Source of the DNA: Barnesiella sp.
GTDB taxonomy: Bacteria > Bacteroidota > Bacteroidia > Bacteroidales > Muribaculaceae
Assembly (NCBI GenBank): GCA_014801075.1
Contig: JAAVEW010000011.1
Location: forward strand, 168,189 to 232,188
Length of the DNA stretch: 64,000 bases
Direction: 5' to 3'
Part shown: positions 16,633 through 25,621 of the stretch, piece after piece
Numbering within the stretch: position 1 is the first letter of the stretch
Layout of the letters: each line of letters opens with the position of its first letter
Notes under the pieces: model-generated
What the model saw: the letters and a program-made list of their open reading frames with translations, nothing else
Told to the model about the DNA's origin: nothing
The model's database searches: none
Program-made: the position numbers and the translations under genes

Positions 16633-17796
16633 CTAAAGCGACTTGGCAAAGCGGATTATGCGGTCAATACCGTCGGCAACGAGCGCACGCGGAGCTGCGA
16701 GATTGATACGCACGAACTGCTCCCCTGCCGGGCCGTAGATGATACCCGGACTCAACATAACACGTTCTTTCTCTTCAAGTTGCGCTGCAAATTGCTCGCC
16801 GTTGAGACCCGAAGGCGCGATGTTGAGCCAAAGCAGATATGTACCCTCTAAAGGAGTGACGGTGTAACCGGGAAGTTCATCGGCAAAACGCTGCGCGGCA
16901 AACTTGTAGTTACCATACAGATAATCAACGAGTTCGGCGAGCCACTGCTCCCCCTCGTTGTAGGCGGCAATAAGTCCGACTACGCCAAACGGATTGACAT
17001 CGCACACCTCATTGTCGTTGATGGCACGGTCGATGCGGGCGCGCATCTGCTCGTCGACGCACACGATGTTGGCAATCTGCAGACCCGCCGTGTTGAACGC
17101 CTTGCTCGGCGAGTTGCAGCACACGCAGCGCGCGGCATACCCGCTGCCGAGAGTAGCGTAGGGTGTATATTTGAAACCGCTGAAAGTCAGTTCGCAATGT
17201 ATCTCGTCGGACACCACTATAACATTGTTACGCAGGCATATATCACCGATGCGGCGCAGTTCGTCGGCCGTCCACACCCGGCCCGCAGGATTGTGAGGGT
17301 TGCAGAGCAGCAGCATGGTTGCACGCGGGTCGGCGGCGCAGCGTTCAAGGTCGTCAAAATCAATGGAGTAACTGCCATCGGCATGGTAGACGAGCGGACT
17401 CTCGAATATCTCGCAGCCATTGTTGCGTATTGACGAGAAGAAACAATTGTAGACCGGGGTCTGCACGATGACCTTGTCGCCCGGACGGGTCAATCCCTTG
17501 ATAATAGCGGAGATAGCGGGGACGACGCCCGACGTGTAAATCACGTGGTCAGGGTTGATGGCCCAACCGTGGCGACGGCTGAACCAGCCCGTGAGAGCGT
17601 CGTAGTATTCCTTACCGACTTTAGTGTAGCCGAACACACCGTGGGCCACGCGGCGCTGCAAAGCCTCGATGATGCAGGGCGCGGTCATGAAATCCATGTC
17701 GGCCACCCACATAGGTAGAATGTCGTCGGAGGCGGGTGTATCCCATTTATAAGAGCCGGAGTGGCGTCGGTTGATTATGTTATCAAACTGTCCCAT
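16633..17796 (-). CDS. MalY/PatB-type aminotransferase (probable cystathionine beta-lyase)
   Basis: A PLP-dependent fold type I enzyme of 387 residues when started at ATG 17796 (MGQFDNIINRR); ATG 17808 adds four residues. The family start x-F-D-x-x-x-x-R-x-x-x-x-S-Y-K-W-D, the L-P-M-W-V-A-D-M-D-F motif, V-V-S-D-E-I-H-C-E-L and the PLP lysine in S-P-S-K-A-F-N-T-A-G are all visible. Members are C-S lyases acting on cystathionine or cysteine conjugates; some moonlight in regulation (E. coli MalY). A strong hairpin lies in the leader (17835-17863), just after a consensus promoter. Lyase activity is inferred, and an aminotransferase role cannot be excluded. Confidence 0.88.
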   Translation of the reverse strand: MGQFDNIINRRHSGSYKWDTPASDDILPMWVADMDFMTAPCIIEALQRRVAHGVFGYTKVGKEYYDALTGWFSRRHGWAINPDHVIYTSGVVPAISAIIKGLTRPGDKVIVQTPVYNCFFSSIRNNGCEIFESPLVYHADGSYSIDFDDLERCAADPRATMLLLCNPHNPAGRVWTADELRRIGDICLRNNVIVVSDEIHCELTFSGFKYTPYATLGSGYAARCVCCNSPSKAFNTAGLQIANIVCVDEQMRARIDRAINDNEVCDVNPFGVVGLIAAYNEGEQWLAELVDYLYGNYKFAAQRFADELPGYTVTPLEGTYLLWLNIAPSGLNGEQFAAQLEEKERVMLSPGIIYGPAGEQFVRINLAAPRALVADGIDRIIRFAKSL

Positions 17797-17834
17797 AGTT
17801 ATATACAAAACTTATATAGGTCTATAAAAAGATT

Positions 17835-17870
17835 GTATGGGCACACAATCCGTGCGCCCATACAAAGTTA
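17835..17870 (-). promoter_or_regulatory. Promoter and leader hairpin of the MalY/PatB-like gene
   Basis: A minus-strand -7 box TAACTTTG lies at 17863-17870. The predicted transcript begins within a 12-bp stem (GTATGGGCGCAC against GTGTGCCCATAC, one mismatch, 5-nt loop) covering 17835-17863. Confidence 0.6.
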
Positions 17871-17954
17871 CATAATATTTTGGAAAAACGTTATATATTG
17901 CCTGTCGGTAATACAGAGTTTCCGTTTCCCTATATTTGTCAACAGGGTATGAGT

Positions 17955-20237
17955 TCAGATTGCTTTGAGAGTGAAGTGGAGTGTGCCGCCATTGATGATA
18001 GCGTCGTGGGGGATGGCAGTACCTTCGAGCGGTTTGCCGTTGAGAGTCACGCTGTCGATGTAGATTGCATCGGCCGACGGACGGTCAGCGGTAATCACAA
18101 ACTGCTTGCCCGAGGGGAGGTTGTAGGTCACTTTGTCGAAATAGGGGGAAGTGATTTCATATTCGGGCAGACCGGGGCAGAGGGGATGGAATCCTGACGC
18201 GGCGAGAATATACCATGCCGACATCTGTCCGACGTCCTCATTGCCGCAGAGACCGTCGACCGTGTTGCGGTAGGCGTAGCGGCATATATGGTTGGTCCAC
18301 TTCTGTGTAAGCTCAGGAGCACCAAGGCGGTTGAAGAGGAAGGGGACGTGATGCACAGGTTCGTTGGCGTGGTTGTAATATTCATTCCACCAGAACTCTA
18401 CCGGGGTATTCTCAAACATTGACTCAAGGTCGGCCAGCGTAGCTTCGCGGCCACCCATGAGTTCGACCATGCCGTCAACATCGTGGGGCACGAACCAACC
18501 CTGCTGATAGGGATTGCTCTCGATGCAGCCGTACCATTCCTGCATACGGCCTTTCTCGGGCCAGTCAACCCAGGTGCCGTCGGCATTGCGGGGACGGAAC
18601 CAACCCTTCTCCGAGTCAAAAATCTTACGGTAAGCCTGACCGCGTTCGTTATATTCCGCCTCGGCTGCGGCATCGCCCATCAGACGGGCCAAACGGCCTA
18701 CACACCAGTCGAAATAAGCATATTCAAGAGTCTCCGAGATAGAACCGGGAGTGTAGCCCACTTCGGGGTGATGGCCGATGCGGTCGGCAGTGTTGCGGCA
18801 CTGAGCGAACGCCTTGTTCATATCGAAATCAGTGATACCTTTGGCAGCGGCATCAAGTATCACGGCAATGGCGGGGTTGCCTACCATGCAGCCGGAGTAA
18901 GCGTTGAGCAGCTCCCAGCGGTCGTAGACACCGGTACCGTTCTCTTCGGCCATGTCGATGAATGAGTTAATCATGTCGCTGACAACATCGGGGTTGATGA
19001 TAGTCTGGAGCGGGAACTGGCTACGGAACACGTCCCAGCCGCTGAACACCGTGCGGCGTGTATAGCTGTCGGAGGTGTGGATGCGGTGGTCGGCACCGGG
19101 ATACTCACCGGTGACGTCGGCAAAGCAGCGGGGGTCAATCATCGTATGATAGAGAGCCGTGTAGAAGATAGTGCGGTCGTCGGGAGTGCCACCCTCTACG
19201 GTGACCTTAGAGAGCGCCTCGTCCCAGAGCGAAGCGGCCTGCTCGCGGTAGTAATCGAAGTCGCCCGAAGCAGCGAGGTCAGCCTTATAGTTGGCCTCCG
19301 CTCCATCCATGCTGACAAACGAGATGGCTGTGCGGAGAGTGACATCATCACCCTTCTGCGTGGGAAACTCGGTGAAAAATCCGAGGTGGTTACCCTCGTA
19401 GGCCTTGATGCCGCGAACAACCTCGGCATTGGCAGTGCGTTCGGCAAACTCCTTGGACGTAACAGAGTTAAGATGGCGGTCAGCGCCGGCAGGGACTGTC
19501 GCGCTCCACACACCGTAGTCGGTCATCGGACGAGAGAAAACGGAATAGAAATATACGGTATAGTCGGCATGACCACTACCGTCGCCCCAGCCACCACCGT
19601 CAGGGGTGCAAACCATCCAGCCGCGAATGGTGGAATCGTTGACCACCTCGACACGCTGGCGCACCGAAGTGCCACCCACACGGCGGGCAAGGTCAACCTG
19701 CACGCGGGCAGTATCAGCCTCGGGGTAGGTGAAGCGCATGACGCCTCCGTGGGGCGTGGCCGTCACTTCAGCCTTAATATCGTAATCGGTAAGTTGCACA
19801 CCGTAGTAACCCGCCTTGGCGGTTTCCGAGTCCTTGTCGTAGCGCGAGCGGTAGCCGGCCTCGGGGTTGTCGAGGTCGCCGCGCCAGGTGTGGAGAGGGC
19901 CCACGGTAGGCATAACAAGGAAATTACCCATGTCGCCATACCAGCCTATGCCACTGAGCTGCGTCATAGCGAAACCCTCAATCGAGGTATGTTCCGACGA
20001 GTAGCCCGAACCGTTGTCGCCGCCCGTGATGGTGTTGGGGCTCACCTGCGTCATGCCCCACGGCGTGGCAGCGCCGGGGAAAGTCTTGCCAAGGCCATGC
20101 TCGGCATGGGCGATAGTAGTGTTGGTGGAAGCACCGATGATAGGATTCACATAATCGGAGAGACGTCGGTCAGCCGCATTACCGCACAGTATCGAGGCGG
20201 CAAAAAGACAACCGGCAATGGTAAAAGATTTTTTCAT
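17955..20237 (-). CDS. GH92 alpha-mannosidase
   Basis: A 760-residue secreted or periplasmic glycoside hydrolase family 92 enzyme (Ca2+-dependent exo-alpha-mannosidase, often alpha-1,2). Residues 1-22 are a signal peptide. The N-terminal D-Y-V-N-P-I-I-G-A, G-A-A-T-P-W-G-M-T-Q-V-S-P and the Y-S-S-E-H-T region are typical, as is the C-terminal G-L-C-G-N-E-D-V-G-Q-M-S-A-W-Y-I-L-A-A-S-G-F-H-P block with catalytic acidic residues. Length matches the family. It trims mannose from N-glycans or yeast mannan. It is divergent from the GH29/GH3 group, and no SusC/D pair is nearby. Its likely promoter is TACTTTTG (minus, 20275-20282). Confidence 0.95.
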   Translation of the reverse strand: MKKSFTIAGCLFAASILCGNAADRRLSDYVNPIIGASTNTTIAHAEHGLGKTFPGAATPWGMTQVSPNTITGGDNGSGYSSEHTSIEGFAMTQLSGIGWYGDMGNFLVMPTVGPLHTWRGDLDNPEAGYRSRYDKDSETAKAGYYGVQLTDYDIKAEVTATPHGGVMRFTYPEADTARVQVDLARRVGGTSVRQRVEVVNDSTIRGWMVCTPDGGGWGDGSGHADYTVYFYSVFSRPMTDYGVWSATVPAGADRHLNSVTSKEFAERTANAEVVRGIKAYEGNHLGFFTEFPTQKGDDVTLRTAISFVSMDGAEANYKADLAASGDFDYYREQAASLWDEALSKVTVEGGTPDDRTIFYTALYHTMIDPRCFADVTGEYPGADHRIHTSDSYTRRTVFSGWDVFRSQFPLQTIINPDVVSDMINSFIDMAEENGTGVYDRWELLNAYSGCMVGNPAIAVILDAAAKGITDFDMNKAFAQCRNTADRIGHHPEVGYTPGSISETLEYAYFDWCVGRLARLMGDAAAEAEYNERGQAYRKIFDSEKGWFRPRNADGTWVDWPEKGRMQEWYGCIESNPYQQGWFVPHDVDGMVELMGGREATLADLESMFENTPVEFWWNEYYNHANEPVHHVPFLFNRLGAPELTQKWTNHICRYAYRNTVDGLCGNEDVGQMSAWYILAASGFHPLCPGLPEYEITSPYFDKVTYNLPSGKQFVITADRPSADAIYIDSVTLNGKPLEGTAIPHDAIINGGTLHFTLKAI

Positions 20238-20580
20238 TTTGCAATAATAATCGGTTAGGTTGGTTTTACAATTGCAAAAGTAAGAAAAATAAATGACTTA
20301 TTACATAGGCAGATAATGAAATTTCCGAAATCGGCTCAGTCAGCAAAATATTTCTTGCCCAACGCCCTGATTTTACTATTTGTGAAAAACTGAAAAATTT
20401 GACTTATGACGCAAAAGTACAATTTTTTGGCGCATTATTAAGGGGCGATTGGCGCAAAGCAGCCCATTTTTGGCCCGCATGTAACTTGACAGGAACAGGA
20501 GTGTTTAGTAATTTTGCAAAACAGGTTTATCACCTCCTCCATGAAAACTGACTCACCCTTTAATACCCTATAACAAACCA
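20238..20580. promoter_or_regulatory. Divergent promoter region of GH92 and GH29 genes
   Basis: Two minus-strand -7 boxes read TACTTTTG (20275-20282 near the GH92 gene, and 20412-20419). A plus-strand TAATTTTG (20509-20516) with TTG about 20 nt upstream (20486-20488) fits the fucosidase. TTATGACGCAAA at 20404-20415 is shared exactly with the fuc operon promoter region (11773-11784). Confidence 0.6.
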
Positions 20581-22089
20581 ATGAAAAGTGCCCGACTTAT
20601 TCTTCCCGCCCTGCTCTCGCTCACAGCTGTCACTGCCAACGCCGAGAGTCTGACACCGTCACACAAAGAGAACCGTTGCCAGAAAGAGATGAGAGAACGC
20701 GGTTACGGCATGTTCATCCACTTCGGCATGAACACCTTTATAGATAAGGAATGGTCAGAGGGCGTAGAACCCGCCACCACCTATAACCCCACCGAACTTG
20801 ACTGCGACCAGTGGGTGCGCACCGCCCGCGACGCCGGTTTCAAATATGTGCTGCTCGTGACGAAGCACCATGACGGATTCTGCCTTTGGGACAGCGCCGT
20901 CACCGACTACGACGTGGCATCGTCGGGCAACACCACCGACGTGGTGAAAGCCGTTTCCGACGCTTGCCGCAAATACGGACTCGAATTCGGAGTCTATTAC
21001 TCGCTCTGGGACCGCCATGAGCCCACCTATCAGGAGGAGGACTTCAGCGGCTACCTCAAATTTATGGACGCGCAGCTCACCGAACTGCTCACCAACTACG
21101 GCGATGTGTGCGAGATATGGTTTGACGGCGGCTGGGACAAGAAGCCCGAAGCGTGGAACATACCCCACATCTACGAACTCGTGAAATCGCTGCAGCCCAA
21201 CTGCGCCATGGGGGTCAACAACAGCGCCTATCTCCCCGCCACCGACCTGTCAGCCAACATATACGGTTCGGCCGACCCCGACCACATGACAGGAGAGTAT
21301 GACGTGCAATTCGGTTACTTCCCCATGGACTTCCGTCTCAAAGACCCCTACATAGCCAACTGGCGCGACAACAAGATTTACAACGTCGACGGCGAGGACT
21401 ACTACCTCCCCTTCGAGCATACCATATGCCTGAGCAAGCAGTGGAACTGGTTTCAGAAGGACCACCCGATGGAGACCCGCGACGTTGACGAACTCGAAGA
21501 GCTCTTCTACCGCACCACGGCCAACAACAACACCCTCGTGGTCAACGTGCCGCCGGACGAACGAGGTCTCATGCGACAGAACGAAATCAACACCCTGCTC
21601 GAACTCCGCGACCGCATTGGCCTCAACCCCAAGGATAAGAAGTTCCGACACAAGTCGCTCAACACGCCCATCTCGATGGGACAGCCGAGCCGCGCAACGT
21701 CGGTCTACAGCGACGAGTACGGACCGGAGAAAGCATTTGACGGCGGCCTTTACCGCCGCTGGGCCTCAACCGAGCCTGCATGTCAGCTCGAAGTCGATCT
21801 CCCCGCAGGAAAGACATTTGACCGCATTTCAATATTTGAATACATGGACGAGGTAGTGGCCCCCGACGGCTTCTCGCGCCGACGCACCAACCGCATCACC
21901 GACTACACCATCGACGCCTACAACAACGGCGAGTGGGAGACAATCTACATGTCGACCGAGCCGATGGGCGACTGCAAGGTAATAAACTTCGCCGCGCCTC
22001 AGCGTGCCGAGCGTCTGCGCCTCAACGTCAGAAATGCCACCGCTCCCCCGTCGATTTACGAATTTTCGGTGTACTCATCAGAGAAATAG
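20581..22089 (+). CDS. GH29 alpha-L-fucosidase with C-terminal F5/8C (CBM32-like) domain
   Basis: A 502-residue secreted alpha-L-fucosidase. Residues 1-21 are a signal peptide. The GH29 barrel shows Y-G-M-F-I-H-F-G (42-49), K-H-H-D-G-F-C-L-W (95-103) and the nucleophile Asp182 in E-I-W-F-D-G-G-W. The C-terminal part (about 365-500, from S-R-A-T-S-V-Y-S through R-L-R-L-N-V-R) is a discoidin/F5-8C domain that probably binds galactose- or fucose-type sugars. The compact GH29 plus F5/8C form suggests the alpha-1,3/4-specific B subfamily, but I cannot prove this. It heads a three-gene plus-strand unit with GH3 and SGNH genes. Its product, fucose, would feed the fuc operon 9 kb away. Confidence 0.95.
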   Translation: MKSARLILPALLSLTAVTANAESLTPSHKENRCQKEMRERGYGMFIHFGMNTFIDKEWSEGVEPATTYNPTELDCDQWVRTARDAGFKYVLLVTKHHDGFCLWDSAVTDYDVASSGNTTDVVKAVSDACRKYGLEFGVYYSLWDRHEPTYQEEDFSGYLKFMDAQLTELLTNYGDVCEIWFDGGWDKKPEAWNIPHIYELVKSLQPNCAMGVNNSAYLPATDLSANIYGSADPDHMTGEYDVQFGYFPMDFRLKDPYIANWRDNKIYNVDGEDYYLPFEHTICLSKQWNWFQKDHPMETRDVDELEELFYRTTANNNTLVVNVPPDERGLMRQNEINTLLELRDRIGLNPKDKKFRHKSLNTPISMGQPSRATSVYSDEYGPEKAFDGGLYRRWASTEPACQLEVDLPAGKTFDRISIFEYMDEVVAPDGFSRRRTNRITDYTIDAYNNGEWETIYMSTEPMGDCKVINFAAPQRAERLRLNVRNATAPPSIYEFSVYSSEK

Positions 22090-22128
22090 ATAACTTTAAC
22101 CAAATACACAAACCATTCATTAACCGAC

Positions 22129-24687
22129 ATGATTACAAAGACTGCAAAAACTCTTCTCGCGGGTATCATCACGCTGACAGGAGCATTGTCGGCCACAGCC
22201 CAGGAGCTCTACAAGGACATCAACCAGACTCCCGAGGCGCGTGCCAAAGACCTGCTTGACCGTCTTACCATCGAAGAAAAAGTGTCGCTTCTCTACGCGA
22301 CCTCACCCGGCATCGAACGCATGGGTATCGACAAATACTACATGGGCAACGAGGCACTGCACGGCGTAGTGCGCCCCGGCAAGTTCACAGTATTCCCTCA
22401 GGCTATCGGTCTGGCAAGTATGTGGAACCCCGACATGCAAATCAGAGTAGCCACCGTGGCATCGGACGAAGCCCGTGCCCGCTGGAACGAACTCGACCGC
22501 GGCAAGAAGCAGACAGCACAATTCTGCGACCTGCTGACATTCTGGTCGCCCACCGTCAATATGGCCCGCGACCCGCGCTGGGGACGTACCCCCGAAACCT
22601 ACGGCGAGGACCCCTACCTGTCGGGCGTGCTCGGCACACAGTATGTGCGCGGCCTTCAGGGCGACGACCCCCGCTACCTCAAAATCGTATCAACCCCCAA
22701 GCACTTCGCAGCCAACAACGAGGAGCACAACCGCTTTGAATGTCAGGCCGAAATCAATGAGACCGACATGCGCGAATACTACCTCCCCGCTTTCGAGCGT
22801 TGCGTAAAGGAGGGTAACGCACAGTCAATCATGACCGCCTACAACGCCATCAACGGGGTGCCCTGTACGGTCAATAACTGGCTGCTCAAAAAGGTACTCA
22901 AACAGGACTGGGGCTTTGACGGCTATATCGTGTCGGACTGCGGCGCTCCCGGCCTCGTGATGTGGAACCACCACTATGCCAAGACTCCCGAAGCGGCAGC
23001 GATGATGTGTCTGCAGGCCGGTCTCGACGTGGAGTGCGGCGACTACATCTACCGCCAGGCACTTCTCGACGCCTACAAGCAGTATATGGTGACAGAGGAG
23101 CAGATTGACTCGGCAGCCTACCACGTGCTCCGTGCCCGCATGCGTCTGGGCATGTTTGACGACCCCGAACTCGTACCCTACAACCACCTCGACCCCTCGA
23201 TAGTAGGTTGTCAGGAGCATCAGGACCTCGCTCTTGAGGCAGCCCGCCAGAGCATCGTGCTGCTTAAGAACAGCAAAAACATGCTTCCCCTCAACGAAAA
23301 GAAACTCAAAAAGATAGCCGTAGTCGGCATCAACGCCGCCAATCATGAATTCGGCGACTACTCCGGCGAACCGGTTAGAGAGCCCGTATCGGTGCTTGAA
23401 GGCATACGCAACCGCGTGGGCAACGACGTGGAAGTGCTCTACGCACCCTGGACATCCAATGAAGAGGGCTTCCAGCTCATCTCGGCCGTCAACTTCCCCG
23501 AAGGTCTCAAAGCCGAATACTACGACAACCCCAAGTTTGAGGGCACACCCAAGACCCGTACCGACAAGTCAATCAACTTCGAACCCGCCAACCAGGCGCC
23601 CGACCCCTTCCTCCCCGCATCGCCCCTGTCGATACGCTGGACCGGCAAACTCGTGCCCACCGTTTCGGGTCAGCACATTCTCAGCTTTACCAGCGATGAC
23701 GGTGTGCGCGTATGGCTCGACGGCGAACTCGTAATCGAGGACTGGGATGTCCACGCACGCCGCGACGAGAAAGCCGTGCTCAATCTCGAGAAAGGCCGCA
23801 GCTACGACCTCAAGGTTGAATACTACGACGCCGGCGGCGACTGCATAGCACGCCTCAACTGGATGGTGCCCGAGGCAGGCAGCAACGTGATGGAAGATAT
23901 GTTTGGCGACGCAGCCAAGATAGTGAAGGAAGCCGACGTGGTTATCGCCGTAATGGGTATCAACCAGTCAATTGAACGCGAAGGTCAGGACCGCGTGACC
24001 CTCGGACTTCCCAAGGACCAGCAGATATTCCTCAAAGAGGCTTACAAACTCAACCCCAACACCGTGCTCGTGCTCGTAGCGGGCAGCTCGATGGGCATCA
24101 ACTGGGAGTCGGAAAATCTTCCCGCCATCGTTGACGCATGGTATCCCGGCGAATCGGGCGGTACAGCCGTTGCCGAGGTGCTCTTCGGCGACTACAACCC
24201 CGCCGGACGTCTGCCTCTGACATTCTACAGCTCTATCGAGGACCTTCCCGACTTCAACGACTACAACGTCAAGAACAACCGCACCTACATGTACTTCACC
24301 GGCAAACCCCTCTACGCTTTCGGCCACGGATTGAGCTACACCAAGTTTGACTACCGCAACCTCAAAGCTACCCAGGACGATGAAAACGTGACCCTGACAT
24401 TTGACATCAAGAACTCAGGCAAGCAGGACGGCGACGAGGTGGCACAGGTCTACATCCAGTTCCCCGAAATCGAGGGCGTCAAGACCCCCATCAAGCAGCT
24501 CAAAGGATTCAAGCGCGTCAACATCAAGAAGGGCAAGACCGAAAAGATGGAAATCAGCGTGCCTAAATCAGAGCTCCGCCTCTGGAACGACGACAAGAAG
24601 GAATTCTACACCCCGCAGGGTACCTACAACTTCATGGTAGGCAAGGCATCCGACAACATCGTGCTCCAGACTCCGGTCACTATCTAA
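22129..24687 (+). CDS. GH3 beta-glycosidase with inserted PA14 domain
   Basis: An 852-residue secreted GH3 enzyme. A signal peptide (about 1-24) precedes the TIM-barrel domain, which has Y-M-G-N-E-A-L-H-G-V (71-80), K-H-F-A-A-N-N and the nucleophile Asp270 in Y-I-V-S-D-C-G-A. The second domain is interrupted by a PA14 sugar-binding insert (about 458-590, with S-F-T-S-D-D-G-V-R-V-W-L-D-G and R-L-N-W). A fibronectin III-like C-terminal domain follows. The layout resembles beta-glucosidase/beta-xylosidase GH3-PA14 proteins, but substrate cannot be assigned. It lies 39 bp downstream of the fucosidase gene, so the two are probably co-transcribed. Confidence 0.94.
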   Translation: MITKTAKTLLAGIITLTGALSATAQELYKDINQTPEARAKDLLDRLTIEEKVSLLYATSPGIERMGIDKYYMGNEALHGVVRPGKFTVFPQAIGLASMWNPDMQIRVATVASDEARARWNELDRGKKQTAQFCDLLTFWSPTVNMARDPRWGRTPETYGEDPYLSGVLGTQYVRGLQGDDPRYLKIVSTPKHFAANNEEHNRFECQAEINETDMREYYLPAFERCVKEGNAQSIMTAYNAINGVPCTVNNWLLKKVLKQDWGFDGYIVSDCGAPGLVMWNHHYAKTPEAAAMMCLQAGLDVECGDYIYRQALLDAYKQYMVTEEQIDSAAYHVLRARMRLGMFDDPELVPYNHLDPSIVGCQEHQDLALEAARQSIVLLKNSKNMLPLNEKKLKKIAVVGINAANHEFGDYSGEPVREPVSVLEGIRNRVGNDVEVLYAPWTSNEEGFQLISAVNFPEGLKAEYYDNPKFEGTPKTRTDKSINFEPANQAPDPFLPASPLSIRWTGKLVPTVSGQHILSFTSDDGVRVWLDGELVIEDWDVHARRDEKAVLNLEKGRSYDLKVEYYDAGGDCIARLNWMVPEAGSNVMEDMFGDAAKIVKEADVVIAVMGINQSIEREGQDRVTLGLPKDQQIFLKEAYKLNPNTVLVLVAGSSMGINWESENLPAIVDAWYPGESGGTAVAEVLFGDYNPAGRLPLTFYSSIEDLPDFNDYNVKNNRTYMYFTGKPLYAFGHGLSYTKFDYRNLKATQDDENVTLTFDIKNSGKQDGDEVAQVYIQFPEIEGVKTPIKQLKGFKRVNIKKGKTEKMEISVPKSELRLWNDDKKEFYTPQGTYNFMVGKASDNIVLQTPVTI

Positions 24688-24737
24688 CTGTCATCACAAA
24701 TCCAACTTAACATTCACCCTAAACAATCATCCTCATC

Positions 24738-25421
24738 ATGAAATTTACAAAATTATTAGCAGCTGTTGCCATCGCGGCACTTGCAATGCCGGCAAATGCC
24801 GAGCAGCACATCGAACGCGAATACTACGAATGGAGCGACGTGTGGTTGCCCGCTGCCGACCGCAGCGACCTGCCCCACATCCTCATCATCGGCAACTCCA
24901 TCACCCGCGGATACACACCCAAGGTGGAACCGCAGTTTGAGGGCCGCGCTTACGTGGGCCGCATATCCAACTCCAAGAGTCTCGGTGACCCCGCGCTCTT
25001 CGACGAACTCGAAGCGATACTCAAGCACAACAAGTTTGACATCATCCACTTCAACAACGGACTCCACGGAGCCGGTTACACCGAAGAGGAGTATGACAAG
25101 GCTTTCCCCAAGCTCATCAAACTGCTGCGCAAGTATCAGCCCAAGGCCAAACTGATATGGGCAACAACCACTCCCGTGCGCACCGGCGACGACATGACCG
25201 GTTTCACAGAATTTTCCGACCGCGTCATCGTGCGCAACGAGATTGCCAAGAAGCATATCGAGAAGGATGGCAACATCATGGTCGACGACCTTTGGGCCGT
25301 CGTGGTTGACCACCCCGAATACTATGCCGGCGGCGACGGTACCCACCCCGTGGAGGCCGGTTGGGAGGCTTTGGCCGCTCAGGTGACCAAGGTTCTCAAC
25401 GAGGTGCTCAATAGCAAGTAA
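24738..25421 (+). CDS. Secreted SGNH/GDSL hydrolase (probable carbohydrate esterase)
   Basis: A 227-residue protein with a signal peptide (1-21) and an SGNH fold. Block I is I-I-G-N-S-I-T-R-G with Ser54; block V is G-D-G-T-H-P-V-E-A-G-W with Asp200 and His203; F-N-N-G-L-H-G-A provides the Asn/Gly oxyanion residues. Such enzymes remove acetyl or other acyl groups, here perhaps from glycans. It follows the GH3 gene by 50 bp and ends just before a strong terminator (25477-25509), closing the fucosidase-GH3-esterase unit. Confidence 0.9.
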   Translation: MKFTKLLAAVAIAALAMPANAEQHIEREYYEWSDVWLPAADRSDLPHILIIGNSITRGYTPKVEPQFEGRAYVGRISNSKSLGDPALFDELEAILKHNKFDIIHFNNGLHGAGYTEEEYDKAFPKLIKLLRKYQPKAKLIWATTTPVRTGDDMTGFTEFSDRVIVRNEIAKKHIEKDGNIMVDDLWAVVVDHPEYYAGGDGTHPVEAGWEALAAQVTKVLNEVLNSK

Positions 25422-25476
25422 TTTCACGATCAGGATATAATTGAAGTAAAAAAGATAAGATATAAGGTTTGTAGCA

Positions 25477-25509
25477 GCGGGCTGCGCGTGATGCGCAGCC
25501 CGCTTTTTT
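25477..25509 (+). terminator. Intrinsic terminator after the SGNH gene
   Basis: An 11-bp perfect stem (GCGGGCTGCGC against GCGCAGCCCGC, loop GTGAT) is followed by six T residues. Confidence 0.9.
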
Positions 25510-25621
25510 GTGAACTTAATAAGCGTAAAGGGTGTTTAAAAAATGTGAAGCATGTTAAGTGTTACTTATGCTGCCGGATTTTATTAACTTATAATATAAT
25601 TTTTATTTTCATCTATTTATT

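Noticed and set aside
19077..20258. 393-codon plus-strand frame opposite the GH92 gene
   Set aside because: The GH92 protein on the minus strand has a signal peptide and all family motifs; the plus frame has none.
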